From: Oscillospiraceae bacterium
Lineage (GTDB): Bacteria; Bacillota; Clostridia; Oscillospirales; Oscillospiraceae
Assembly: GCA_017617795.1 (NCBI GenBank)
Contig: JAFZVM010000010.1
Span: forward strand, 1-52,544
DNA: 52,544 nucleotides
Reading direction: 5' to 3'
A program made the translations under genes and the position numbers. Each line of letters starts with the position of its first letter. The first letter of the stretch is position 1. Under the pieces are notes generated by a model. The model was not told where the DNA came from, made no database searches, and saw only the letters and a program-made list of their open reading frames with translations. This document shows positions 34,267-41,843 of the stretch, in pieces.

Positions 34267-34268
34267 GG

Positions 34269-34508
34269 TCAGTCCCTGACGATGAGGCGGCTGATGGCCT
34301 CCGCAAACTTATCCCGGTCTCCGGGGGTGCCGTGGACCACCACGTCCACCGGCTTGGTGAGATCCAGGCTGAACAGTCCCAGGAGACTTTTGGCGTCCAC
34401 CAGATAACGGCCGGAGACCACATCGATATCGCTCACCTGGGCATTGGCCTGGGTAACAAAGTGCTTCACGTCGTCTATGGTGCTCATGCGGATCCGGATC
34501 GGTTCCAC
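34269..34508 (-). CDS. HPr-like domain protein lacking the phospho-His
   Basis: 79 residues with GTG 34508 preceded by GGAGGG. DVVSGRYLVDAKSLLGLFSLD matches the helix around Ser46 of HPr. At the place of the HPr His15 (normally GLHARPA) the sequence reads NAQVSDIDVV, with no His, so phosphotransfer from enzyme I cannot occur the usual way. Related short proteins in Clostridia are annotated as HPr-family. A role as a regulatory or partner protein (Crh-like, through the Ser) is possible. It is the first gene of a unit with mtaB; own promoter at 34542-34571. Confidence 0.8.
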   Translation of the reverse strand: MEPIRIRMSTIDDVKHFVTQANAQVSDIDVVSGRYLVDAKSLLGLFSLDLTKPVDVVVHGTPGDRDKFAEAISRLIVRD

Positions 34509-34541
34509 TGGGATCCCTCCTTGCAATTCATTTTCGGATTG

Positions 34542-34571
34542 ATTATACTGCTTTTGCCTTGGGCAAGTCAA
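34542..34571 (-). promoter_or_regulatory. Promoter of the HPr-like/mtaB unit
   Basis: Minus strand: TTGACT (34571-34566), 18-bp spacer, TATAAT (34547-34542). It lies 24 bp from the start of the divergent cysteine desulfurase gene. Confidence 0.7.
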
Positions 34572-34595
34572 TTTGAAACAAGGAATGAAGCGGAT

Positions 34596-35732
34596 ATGAT
34601 CTATCTGGATAACGCGGCTACCACGAGGCCCTGCCGGGAGGCGGCCGAGACCGTCGCAAAGGCCATGACCGAGCTCTGGGGAAACCCCTCCGCGGGCCAC
34701 ACTCCGGGGCGGAAGGCCATGGCGGCGCTGGAGCAGGCCAGGGAGCGGGTACTGAAGGCCCTGGGTCCGGGTTCGGAGAGGGGGAGCCTGACCTTCACCT
34801 CCGGCGGCACGGAGGCGGATAACCTGGCACTCTTCGGCGCGGCGAAGAAACAGATCCACCGGGGCAGGCACATCATCAGCTCGAAGGCGGAGCATGAGGC
34901 GGTGCTGAAATGCCTGGAAGAGCTGAAGGCGGAGGGATGGGCGGTGACCCTCCTGGATCCGGACGCCTCCGGCCGCATCCCCGTGGAGGCGGTGGGGGAG
35001 GCCCTGCAGCCGGATACGGTCCTGGTGAGCCTGATGCTGGTGAACAATGAGACCGGCGGCATAAACGAGATTCCTCGTGTTGCGGAACTGCTGAGGGAGC
35101 GGGGGTCCCGCGCCCTTCTCCATACGGACGCGGTGCAGGCTTTTCTGAAGCTGCCCTTCAGCCCGGCCGGGTTGGGGGCGGATCTCATTACCCTCAGCTC
35201 CCATAAGATCTGCGGGCCCAAGGGGGCGGGAGCCCTCTGGTGCCGGAACGGCCTGCGGCTGCCTCCCCTGCTCCGGGGGGGCGGACAGGAGGGAGGACTT
35301 CGCTCCGGCACGGAGCCCATGCCTGCCATCCTGGGCTTCGGAGCGGCGGCAGAGGCGATCTCCGCCGATAAGGATCATACCGCCCGCTATACCGCTCTGC
35401 GGCGGATCCTGGAAGAGGAACTGCCCGGCGCTCTGTTCCTGGGCGATCCGGAAGCCTGCGCGCCTCATATATGCAGCCTTTCCTTCCCGGGAGCCAGGGC
35501 GGAGCCGCTGATGAACGAGCTGGACAGTAAGGGCATCTGCGTCTCCCGTGGGTCTGCCTGCGCCAGGGGCCGCCGGAGCCACGTGCTGGAGGCCATGGGC
35601 CTTCCGGCGAAGGTGATCGACGGGGCGCTTCGCATCTCCTTCGGTCCGGAGAACACGCCGGAGGAGGTCCGGGAGGCCTGCGCCTGCCTTCGGGAGGCGG
35701 TCGACCGGTACTTTCCCGGCGCGGGAAAATGA
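34596..35732 (+). CDS. Cysteine desulfurase (NifS/IscS-type)
   Basis: 378 residues from ATG 34596. This class V PLP enzyme takes sulfur from cysteine for Fe-S clusters or tRNA thiolation. Seen: MIYLDNAATTRP, the FTSGGTEADN phosphate-binding loop, HTDAVQAF, SSHKICGPKGAG with the PLP Lys, RSGTEPMPAI, and the persulfide Cys in SRGSACARGR. No iscU, nifU or thiI gene follows in the window; homoserine dehydrogenase starts 124 bp later with its own promoter. The Shine-Dalgarno site (AAGGAATGAAGCGG) is not ideal, but the N-terminus is well conserved. Confidence 0.93.
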   Translation: MIYLDNAATTRPCREAAETVAKAMTELWGNPSAGHTPGRKAMAALEQARERVLKALGPGSERGSLTFTSGGTEADNLALFGAAKKQIHRGRHIISSKAEHEAVLKCLEELKAEGWAVTLLDPDASGRIPVEAVGEALQPDTVLVSLMLVNNETGGINEIPRVAELLRERGSRALLHTDAVQAFLKLPFSPAGLGADLITLSSHKICGPKGAGALWCRNGLRLPPLLRGGGQEGGLRSGTEPMPAILGFGAAAEAISADKDHTARYTALRRILEEELPGALFLGDPEACAPHICSLSFPGARAEPLMNELDSKGICVSRGSACARGRRSHVLEAMGLPAKVIDGALRISFGPENTPEEVREACACLREAVDRYFPGAGK

Positions 35733-35772
35733 TTTATTTCGCTGAATGAGAAAAGAATTACCCGGGGACGTA

Positions 35773-35801
35773 TTGCAAGTTTCCTTCTTATATGATAGTA
35801 T
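35773..35801 (+). promoter_or_regulatory. Candidate promoter of hom-ask
   Basis: TTGCAA (35773-35778), 17-bp spacer, TAGTAT (35796-35801); TATGAT at 35791-35796 is a second possible -10. Confidence 0.5.
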
Positions 35802-35856
35802 CATCAAATCCACACGGCTGAGATAAAAGATATACAGGAAAGCACAGGTGACAAGC

Positions 35857-36978
35857 ATGGTATCAATCGCAATACTTGGCTTCGGGGTCGTAGGCTCCGG
35901 CGTGGCAGGCGTACTGACGAAGAATCGGGAGCAGATCGACGCTGCCGCCGGAGACGCCGTGCGGCTGAAATATATCGTGGATGTGCGGGATTTTCCCGAT
36001 AGTCCTTTTGCACCTCTGCTTACCAAGGATTTTTCCGTCGTGGAGCGGGATCCCGACGTCCGGGTGGTGGTGGAGACCATCGGCGGCTGCGGCGTCGCTC
36101 TGGAGTTCACCCGCCGGGCCATCCTGGCAGGGAAGCATGTGGTGACCTCCAATAAGGCCCTGGTGGCCGCCCACGGGCGCGAGCTGCTGGAGCTGGCCAG
36201 GCTGCATAATGTCAATTATTTCTTCGAGGCCAGCGTAGGCGGGGGCATCCCCGTGCTCCGGCCCCTGAAGTTCGACCTGGCGGGGAACCAAATTATCTGT
36301 ATCCGGGGCATCCTCAACGGCACCACCAATTATATTCTTACCGCCATGCGGGAGGAAAAGCTGAGCCTGGAGGAAGCCCTGCGCAGCGCCCAGTCCAAGG
36401 GGTACGCTGAGGCCAATCCCACGGACGACCTGAACGGCATGGACGCCGCCCGGAAGCTGGCCATCCTCTCCGACCTGGCCTGGGGCCGGGAGGTCCGGGC
36501 CGAGGAGATCGCCCGGGAGGGGATCCAGAACGTCAGCCTGAAGGACGTGGAGTGCGCCGCCCGCTTGGGAGGCAAGCTGAAGCTCATCTGCGAGGCAAAG
36601 CTCCTGCCGGAGGGCGGGATGACGGCCTTTGTCGCACCTCAGGTGGTGATGCCCGACAGTATGCTCTATGCCGTGGACGATGCGTTCAACGCCGTGCTGA
36701 TCACCGGCAACGCCGTGGGAGACGTGATGTTCTACGGCACCGGCGCAGGGAGCGTGCCCACCGCCAGCGCCGTGGTGGGTGACGTGCTGGACGCCGTTCG
36801 GCACATGGGCAAACGCAGGGACATAAGCTGGTCCGGGGACCCGGCGGTGCTCAGCGATCCCATGGCGGTGAGCGGGCGCTGGTTCGTGCGGCGGGGAGAC
36901 GTGGCCGCCATTGCGGATGAACGTCCTGCCGTTCTGGCGGAGGAGGATGCCGCCTGTTACCGGGTCCTGGAAAAATAA
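35857..36978 (+). CDS. hom: Homoserine dehydrogenase, short form
   Basis: 373 residues from ATG 35857 (AGGTGA 6 nt upstream; GTG 35848 overlaps that site). It reduces aspartate semialdehyde to homoserine for threonine and methionine synthesis. Seen: the Rossmann motif ILGFGVVGSGVAG, TSNKALVAAHG, FEASVGGGIPV, GILNGTTNYILT and NPTDDLNGMDAARKL. Bacillus-type enzymes have about 430 residues with a C-terminal ACT domain. Here only about 60 residues follow GDVLDAVRHMG, so a complete ACT domain is unlikely. The aspartate kinase gene follows 45 bp downstream, forming an operon. Confidence 0.95.
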   Translation: MVSIAILGFGVVGSGVAGVLTKNREQIDAAAGDAVRLKYIVDVRDFPDSPFAPLLTKDFSVVERDPDVRVVVETIGGCGVALEFTRRAILAGKHVVTSNKALVAAHGRELLELARLHNVNYFFEASVGGGIPVLRPLKFDLAGNQIICIRGILNGTTNYILTAMREEKLSLEEALRSAQSKGYAEANPTDDLNGMDAARKLAILSDLAWGREVRAEEIAREGIQNVSLKDVECAARLGGKLKLICEAKLLPEGGMTAFVAPQVVMPDSMLYAVDDAFNAVLITGNAVGDVMFYGTGAGSVPTASAVVGDVLDAVRHMGKRRDISWSGDPAVLSDPMAVSGRWFVRRGDVAAIADERPAVLAEEDAACYRVLEK

Positions 36979-37023
36979 AGAGCGAACCGTGGAATACGGT
37001 TTAAATAAGGTGGGATCAGAACA

Positions 37024-38232
37024 ATGCTAATCGTACAGAAATTCGGCGGCTCCTCCGTTGCGGATGCCGCCAAGCTCCGGCGGGTGGCCGGCATCATCGC
37101 GGAAGCGAAGAAAGCCGGAAACGACGTGATCGTCGTCCTCTCCGCCCAGGGGGACACCACCGACGACCTGATCGCGAAGGCGCATGAGATCAGCCCGGAG
37201 CCGAACCGCCGCGAGCTGGATATGCTCATGGTCACCGGAGAGCAGATCTCCATTTCCCTCTGCGCCATGGCGCTGCAGGAGATGGGGATCCCCGCCATCT
37301 CCCTGCTGGGGTGGCAGGTGCGTCTGCGCACCAATTCGGAATACGGCAGCGCCCGGATCCGCAGCCTGGATACGGAACGCATCCAGCAGGAGCTGGACCA
37401 GGGCAAGGTGGTCCTGGTGGCGGGTTTCCAGGGCGTCAACCGCAGGGGAGATATGACCACCCTGGGCCGGGGCGGGAGCGATACCACCGCCGTGGCCATC
37501 GCGGCGAAGATGCACGCGGACCTCTGCCAGATCTATACGGACGTGGAGGGCGTGTATACCGCCGACCCCAGGATCATTCCCAATGCAAAGAAGCTGGACG
37601 AGATCACCTACGCCGAGATGCTGGAGCTGGCCTCCATGGGTGCGCAGGTGCTGCATAATCGCTCCGTGGAGCTGGCCAAGCGCTACGGGGTGGAGCTGGA
37701 GGTCCTCTCCAGCTATGTCCGCAAGCCCGGTACAAAAGTGAAGGAGGTCGTAAAAACCATGGAGGAGACCAAGATCAGCGGCATTGCCAAGGACGATAAG
37801 ATCGCCCGGTTGGCCCTGGTAGGCCTGAAGGATGAACCCGGCATCGCTTTCCGCATTTTCCGTGTCCTGGCCAAGGAGAAGATCAACGTGGACCTGATCC
37901 TCCAGTCCATCGGCCGTGACAATACCAAGGATATCAGCTTTACCCTGGCCCGGGAGGATCTGAACCGGGCGAAGGCCGCCCTGGAAAAGGCACAGGACGC
38001 CATCGGTTACGAGAATCTGACCGTGAACGACCAGGTGAGCAAGCTCAGCGTGGTAGGCGCCGGGATGATCAACAAGTCCGGTATCGCCGTGATGCTGTTC
38101 GAGGCCCTGGCCGCAGCCCAGGTGAATATCCACATGATCTCCACCAGCGAGATCAAGATCTCCGTGCTCATCGACTCCAGCAAGGCCGAGGCGGCCATGC
38201 GTGCGGTGCACCGGAAGTTCTTTGAGGAGTGA
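37024..38232 (+). CDS. Aspartate kinase
   Basis: 402 residues. It phosphorylates aspartate, the entry step to lysine, threonine and methionine. Seen: MLIVQKFGGSSVADA, TGEQISISLCAMAL, GRGGSDTTAVAIA and YTDVEGVYTADPR in the kinase part (1-240), then two ACT regions: LVGLKDEPGIAFRIF (about 263) and LSVVGAGMINKSGIAV (about 342). Its length fits the monofunctional lysine/threonine-sensitive class. AAGGTGGGA precedes ATG 37024. It is the second gene of hom-ask and ends at hairpins at 38241-38302. With the short Hom protein, feedback control of the branch may rest on this enzyme. Confidence 0.96.
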   Translation: MLIVQKFGGSSVADAAKLRRVAGIIAEAKKAGNDVIVVLSAQGDTTDDLIAKAHEISPEPNRRELDMLMVTGEQISISLCAMALQEMGIPAISLLGWQVRLRTNSEYGSARIRSLDTERIQQELDQGKVVLVAGFQGVNRRGDMTTLGRGGSDTTAVAIAAKMHADLCQIYTDVEGVYTADPRIIPNAKKLDEITYAEMLELASMGAQVLHNRSVELAKRYGVELEVLSSYVRKPGTKVKEVVKTMEETKISGIAKDDKIARLALVGLKDEPGIAFRIFRVLAKEKINVDLILQSIGRDNTKDISFTLAREDLNRAKAALEKAQDAIGYENLTVNDQVSKLSVVGAGMINKSGIAVMLFEALAAAQVNIHMISTSEIKISVLIDSSKAEAAMRAVHRKFFEE

Positions 38233-38280
38233 GTTTCTGCGCCCGGGCGGTCAGCCCGCCCGGGTCGACCGGCCTTCACC

Positions 38281-38302
38281 GGAGCATGCTCCGTGTTTTT
38301 TA
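38281..38302 (+). terminator. Intrinsic terminator after the aspartate kinase gene
   Basis: GGAGCATGCTCC palindrome followed by GTGTTTTTT. A second strong hairpin, CCCGGGCGG/GCCCGCCCGGG, lies just before it (38241-38264). Confidence 0.75.
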
Positions 38303-38318
38303 TGCAAATTATCGAAAT

Positions 38319-38353
38319 TCAGTCTTGTAATTTTGTCAGTCTTGTGCTAAACT
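38319..38353 (+). promoter_or_regulatory. Candidate promoter with a 17-bp-spaced direct repeat
   Basis: TTGTAA (38325-38330), 17-bp spacer, TAAACT (38348-38353) ahead of the 38410 gene. TCAGTCTTGT occurs at 38319-38328 and again at 38336-38345, so one repeat covers the -35 box and the other the spacer. This could be a regulator site. Confidence 0.4.
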
Positions 38354-38409
38354 GCATTTACAAGAGCAGTTAGCTTTGATTTTACCTGGTAAGTCTGGAG
38401 GAAGATCAA

Positions 38410-38976
38410 ATGGAATTCGATCCGAAGAGAGCTGGAATCATGCAGCGCTGCAAGATCGCCCATCTGGCTATCGTCATCTGCGTTGCCCTCATTTTCCTGA
38501 GCTGGTTTTTCCCCTATTTCAAGTATGATCCCTGGGATGATAAGGACCTGAAGACCCAGAACAGCATGTGGGGCGAGATTTTCTTCAACTACAACTTCAT
38601 GCAGCTGGAAGACTATATGAAGGAAGATACCGCCTATGCGACTTCCTCTCCCTACAATGAGGAGCGGCCCTTCAAGTTCGTCAGCCTGCGTCAGCTGGGC
38701 GCTCCGGTGATCTGCATGGTCTGCGGCATCATCATTCTGGCGACCATGGGCAAGAAAGGCATCATGACGAATCTGGTCCCGCTGATCATGTCTGTGGTGG
38801 GCATTAAGGGCTGGTTCGCCGGCAACTTGATGCCGAAGTGGGCAAATACAGGTTTCCAGTACATCAGCGGTGTCCTGTTCATAATCATGTTTATCATAAC
38901 CATCGCAAGCATTGTGTTTGCGGTGCAGGAGATCAAGTCCCGTCCCGCGGACTACTACCTGCCCTCTCTCAACTGA
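38410..38976 (+). CDS. Four-segment membrane protein of unknown function
   Basis: 188 residues. Hydrophobic segments at about 18-37 (LAIVICVALIFLSWFFPYF), 97-112, 116-134 and 150-173, with a charged extracytoplasmic loop (about 38-95) containing WDDKDLKTQNSMWGE. GGAGGAAGATCAA precedes ATG 38410. Codon use here is less G+C-biased than in the neighbours. I recognise no family. It has its own promoter and a very strong terminator, so it is a single-gene unit. Confidence 0.75.
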   Translation: MEFDPKRAGIMQRCKIAHLAIVICVALIFLSWFFPYFKYDPWDDKDLKTQNSMWGEIFFNYNFMQLEDYMKEDTAYATSSPYNEERPFKFVSLRQLGAPVICMVCGIIILATMGKKGIMTNLVPLIMSVVGIKGWFAGNLMPKWANTGFQYISGVLFIIMFIITIASIVFAVQEIKSRPADYYLPSLN

Positions 38977-38990
38977 GCTTTTTATCCGGG

Positions 38991-39022
38991 CTGGCGCGCC
39001 ATCGGCGCGCCAGTCTTTTTTT
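38991..39022 (+). terminator. Strong intrinsic terminator
   Basis: CTGGCGCGCC, loop ATC, GGCGCGCCAG, then TCTTTTTTT: a perfect 10-bp stem with a long T-run. Confidence 0.92.
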
Positions 39023-39115
39023 CTGCTTTTCTTTGAAGCCGCCAGGGATGAAACCGGCCTCATCCCGGATTCCGTGGGGGCGCTGTGATGCCGATTTTCC
39101 CGTCGGCTGCCTCCT

Positions 39116-39147
39116 GTCTCATTTCCCTGCGATCCGGCGCATATACT
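39116..39147 (+). promoter_or_regulatory. Candidate sigma-E promoter of spoIIID
   Basis: CATATACT (39140-39147) resembles the sigma-E -10 consensus (CATACANT), with TCTCATTT about 15 bp upstream as -35. In Bacillus spoIIID is transcribed by sigma-E, which supports the reading. Confidence 0.5.
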
Positions 39148-39182
39148 CCCAATGATCCCTCCGGGATCAGGAAGTACAGGGA

Positions 39183-39455
39183 GTGGTGCCTATTCGCACG
39201 GAGATCGAGGACAGAGCCTGCCGGCTCGCGATCTACATGATCGAAAATGGTGGGACCGTCCGGGCCGCCGCAGCGCGGTACGGGGTCTCAAAGTCCACGG
39301 TACACAAGGACCTGACCCGGCGTCTGCCGGAGGTCGATCCGGCCCTCTACCGCCAGGTGAAGGAGATTCTGGAGCGCAATAAGGCGGAACGTCACCTTCG
39401 GGGAGGAGCGGCAACCAGAAGAAAATACAAAGGGGAAACGGGGGAAGGAAGCTGA
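39183..39455 (+). CDS. spoIIID: Sporulation transcription factor SpoIIID
   Basis: 90 residues with GTG 39183 (AGGAAG 8 nt upstream); GTG 39186 is a second option. IEDRACRLAIYMIENGGTVR followed by the helix-turn-helix VSKSTVHKDLTRRLP and the basic C-terminal helix is diagnostic. SpoIIID is a mother-cell DNA-binding protein that switches genes in the sigma-E phase and helps start sigma-K. Its presence implies that the organism sporulates or descends from a sporulating line. It appears monocistronic; the next gene has its own promoter. Confidence 0.95.
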   Translation: MVPIRTEIEDRACRLAIYMIENGGTVRAAAARYGVSKSTVHKDLTRRLPEVDPALYRQVKEILERNKAERHLRGGAATRRKYKGETGEGS

Positions 39456-39535
39456 CCCCCGATGGATATCCGTCCCGGAATCGGGCAGGCATGCCGGCAG
39501 CTGCCGGGGTCTTCCCTTCCGGGGCGTTTTTTCCC

Positions 39536-39564
39536 TTGCGTTCCCGATCATATCCGTGTATCAT
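39536..39564 (+). promoter_or_regulatory. Candidate promoter of the DUF1292 gene
   Basis: TTGCGT (39536-39541), 17-bp spacer, TATCAT (39559-39564). Confidence 0.5.
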
Positions 39565-39599
39565 TTGACTCAGAAAGCTGTTGTACGGAGGAGAAACGC

Positions 39600-39887
39600 A
39601 TGGACGAGCAGAAAAACTTCGGGGACGATTTCATCACCATCACCGATGAGGAAGGCAATTCCTATGAGCTGGAGAGGCTCAGCGAAGAGGATATCGAATA
39701 CCAGGGCCGGGTCTACCGCGCTTTTCTCCCGGTGGGGGAGAACGAGGACGAGATCTATGAGATGATCCTGTTCCGCATCGTGGAGGAGGACGGGGAGGAG
39801 ATCCTGGAGACCATCGACGATGAGGACGAGATGGAAGCGGTCTATGAGATCTTCATGGACAGGCTGTTTGAGGAGGACGAAGAATAA
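39600..39887 (+). CDS. DUF1292 (UPF0473/YrzB) family protein
   Basis: 95 residues, strongly acidic. DDFITITDEEGNSYELE at the start and EDEIYEMILFRIVEEDGEE in the middle match DUF1292. In many Firmicutes this gene follows ireB and ruvX, but here it is separate. GGAGG lies upstream of ATG 39600. Function unknown in the family. The small membrane protein gene starts 53 bp downstream. Confidence 0.88.
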   Translation: MDEQKNFGDDFITITDEEGNSYELERLSEEDIEYQGRVYRAFLPVGENEDEIYEMILFRIVEEDGEEILETIDDEDEMEAVYEIFMDRLFEEDEE

Positions 39888-39940
39888 AGCGGTTCCGCTG
39901 AGGAGGGGAACACAGTGGACGAACGGAAAGGAGAATGGCC

Positions 39941-40255
39941 ATGGTCGCACCCTGCATCGTATTCGGGGCAGTCCTGCTGCTGTTCCTGGCGCTGGGCGTT
40001 GTCTTTGCCCGTGGCAAGGGACAGGGGCTGATTGCCGGATACAACACCGCGTCCGCCCGGGAACGGGAGAAGATCGACGAAAAGAAGCTGCTGCGGATCA
40101 TGCGCAACGGGATGTTCGCCCTGGCCGGGTGTACGGCGGTGAGCCTGATCGGACTGCTGACCGGGATCCGTCCGCTCCTTTACGCAGGCTTTGTCCTGTT
40201 TATCGTCACGATCGTCGTTCTCGTCATCCGTGCCAATACGGGAACGAAGAAATGA
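39941..40255 (+). CDS. DUF3784 family membrane protein
   Basis: 104 residues from ATG 39941, chosen because AAAGGAGA is about 6 nt upstream (ATG 39935 would be too close). Order: a membrane segment (about 3-22), the signature GKGQGLIAGYNTASAREREK, a helix with RIMRNGMFAL, and two further membrane segments near the C-terminus. DUF3784 proteins are small integral membrane proteins of unknown function, common in Firmicutes. Probably co-transcribed with the DUF1292 gene. Confidence 0.8.
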   Translation: MVAPCIVFGAVLLLFLALGVVFARGKGQGLIAGYNTASAREREKIDEKKLLRIMRNGMFALAGCTAVSLIGLLTGIRPLLYAGFVLFIVTIVVLVIRANTGTKK

Positions 40256-40490
40256 CGGCCGGTATCCGGCATCGGAAAAAACCAAAAAACAGACGGGGGA
40301 ATGAGCGCGAGCTCGTTCTCCATTCTTATATATGACTGCTATGTGGCTGCGGATCCTGTGCCGCGGTTTCCCGGTCCATTTCCGCCTATGGCCACGAGCC
40401 ATGATACGGCCCGGGGGAGAAGCGCGTAAGCCCCAGGGGGAGATATTCGGCGAAAAAGCCGCGCGGACCCGGGTTCCATCCCCGGCGGGC
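40256..40490 (+). other. Gene-free G+C-rich region upstream of leader A
   Basis: I find no convincing gene here. AATGAGC/GCTCGTT (about 40301-40317) can form a hairpin and may end the DUF3784 transcript. Further on are a CGGC/GCCG hairpin (about 40448-40461) and a GGGTTCCATCCC stretch that looks like a tRNA T-arm but has no matching tRNA around it. It may hold an unrecognised structured RNA. Confidence 0.35.
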
Positions 40491-40519
40491 TTGACAGGAT
40501 AGCCCTCGTTATTTATAAT
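40491..40519 (+). promoter_or_regulatory. Perfect sigma-A promoter of transport unit A
   Basis: TTGACA (40491-40496), 17-bp spacer, TATAAT (40514-40519). The spacer ends TTATT just before TATAATC, as in the unit B promoter. Confidence 0.9.
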
Positions 40520-40571
40520 CCAGAAAAATAGGCATATGGAAAATGCCTGAAAAGATAGTAAGACGAATGGG

Positions 40572-40781
40572 TTTTCCGAGCCCCCTGTCCTAAGCGCGGA
40601 CGCGTATGGACTTCGGGCCGGAGGAGGCGGTCAGCCCCTCGAGAGCCGGCGTTGGAAACAGGCCGGTTTTCCGTGTTTGAGAAGGAAAAACCGTGCCGAT
40701 CGTCCCGGAATGAGGCCCTGGCACTCACCCCGCGGACCTGCCGCCCGTTTTGATCCTTCCGGATCGAAACGGGGTTATTTT
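40572..40781 (+). promoter_or_regulatory. Structured leader, copy A: riboswitch-like core plus terminator hairpin
   Basis: The core (40572-40698, 127 nt) is closely repeated at 43946-44071. Conserved blocks are TTTTCCGAGCCCCCTGTCC, TAAGCGC, GCGTATGGACTTCGGGCC, AGCCGGCG, GGAAACAGGCC, TCCGTGTTTGAGAAGGAAAA and CCGTGCCG. The first part nests as CCC/GGG, GTCC/GGAC and CGC/GCG. The hairpin after GGGCC differs in sequence between the copies but stays paired. Downstream, CCCGTTTTGATCC/GGATCGAAACGGG (40744-40773) followed by TTATTTT ends 8 nt before the permease ATG. This looks like an aptamer with an expression platform. I cannot match it to a riboswitch class; cobalamin boxes are absent. Confidence 0.75.
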
Positions 40782-41843
40782 ATGATGAAAGAAAGAGAAC
40801 AAAAGGGACTGCCCCGTTACGGCAGAAGATTCCTGTTCCTGGGCCTGGGGTTCGTCCTGGTGTTCCTGGGGTCTTTCCTGCTGGGGAGATATGCGGTCTC
40901 CATGAGCACGACCCTGCGCATCCTCTCGACCTGGCTGCTGGAGAAGCTTAGCTTCGGCGCCCTGCGCATGGAGGGAAGCTGGACCGAGCTGGAGGCGGCG
41001 GTGGTGCTGAATATCCGTCTGCCCCGCATCTTGTGCGCCGCCCTGGTGGGGGCGGCTCTTTCCGCAGCCGGCGCCTCCTACCAGGGGATGTTCCGGAATC
41101 CCATGGTCTCCCCGGATCTGATGGGGGCCTCCACCGGGGCGGGCTTCGGCGCCTCTCTGGCCATTCTCCTGGGCTTCAGTTATTTCGGCATCATGGTCAC
41201 CGCCTTCTGCTTCGGCCTGGGGGCGGTGCTTCTGGCCTGGCTGGTGAGCCGGTTCAGCCGCCTGAACGCCACCTTGGCTTTGGTGCTGGCGGGGGTGATG
41301 ATCTCCTCCCTGTTTTCCGCCTGCACCTCCTTCGTCAAACTGGTGGCGGATACCCAGGAGCAGCTTCCGGCCATCACCTATTGGCTCATGGGCTCCCTGA
41401 GCTCCGTGAAGGGGGAGGACACGGCCTTCGCCGCCATCCCCATCCTGCTGGGACTCATCCCCCTGCTGCTCCTGCGCTGGCGCATGAACCTCCTCACCGT
41501 GAGCGAGGCGGAGGCCCGATCCATGGGTCTGAATACCGGACGTCTGCGCCTGGCGGTGATCCTGTGCGCCACCCTGGTGACGGCGGCCAGCGTGGCGGTG
41601 AGCGGAATGATCGGCTGGGTGGGCCTGGTGATCCCCCATTTCTGCCGGATGCTGTTCGGCTATGATTACCGCAGGCTCGTACCCGCCTCTGTCCTCATGG
41701 GCGGAGCCTTTCTGATGCTGGTGGACGATATCGCCCGGGTCATCACCACCAGCGAGCTGCCCCTGGGCATCCTCACCTCCTTCGTGGGCGCTCCCGTTTT
41801 CCTCTACCTTATCGTACAGGGAGGTGCGGAACGTGAGCATTGA
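40782..41843 (+). CDS. FecCD-family ABC transporter permease
   Basis: 353 residues, highly hydrophobic, about ten membrane segments expected. RLPRILCAALVGAALSAAGASYQGMFRNPM and SPDLMGASTGAGFGA are the classic BtuC/FhuB/FecCD signatures, and GLVIPHFCRMLFGYDYR is the cytoplasmic EAA-like loop that contacts the ATPase. The family imports ferric siderophores, heme, cobalamin and other metal chelates. ATG 40782 lies right after the leader hairpin and has only GGGG of that hairpin as a possible ribosome site. The ATPase gene overlaps by 11 bp. Confidence 0.93.
   Translation: MMKEREQKGLPRYGRRFLFLGLGFVLVFLGSFLLGRYAVSMSTTLRILSTWLLEKLSFGALRMEGSWTELEAAVVLNIRLPRILCAALVGAALSAAGASYQGMFRNPMVSPDLMGASTGAGFGASLAILLGFSYFGIMVTAFCFGLGAVLLAWLVSRFSRLNATLALVLAGVMISSLFSACTSFVKLVADTQEQLPAITYWLMGSLSSVKGEDTAFAAIPILLGLIPLLLLRWRMNLLTVSEAEARSMGLNTGRLRLAVILCATLVTAASVAVSGMIGWVGLVIPHFCRMLFGYDYRRLVPASVLMGGAFLMLVDDIARVITTSELPLGILTSFVGAPVFLYLIVQGGAEREH

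Noticed and set aside
40474..40486. tRNA T-arm-like GGGTTCCATCCC
   Set aside because: No acceptor stem, anticodon arm or D-arm can be built around it, and the T-loop lacks the usual TTCRA core.
40572..40781. Cobalamin riboswitch before the FecCD transporter genes
   Set aside because: FecCD units are often B12-controlled, but the B12 box (AGTCAGGAGACCTGCC-like) and the GCCACTG element are absent in both leader copies.
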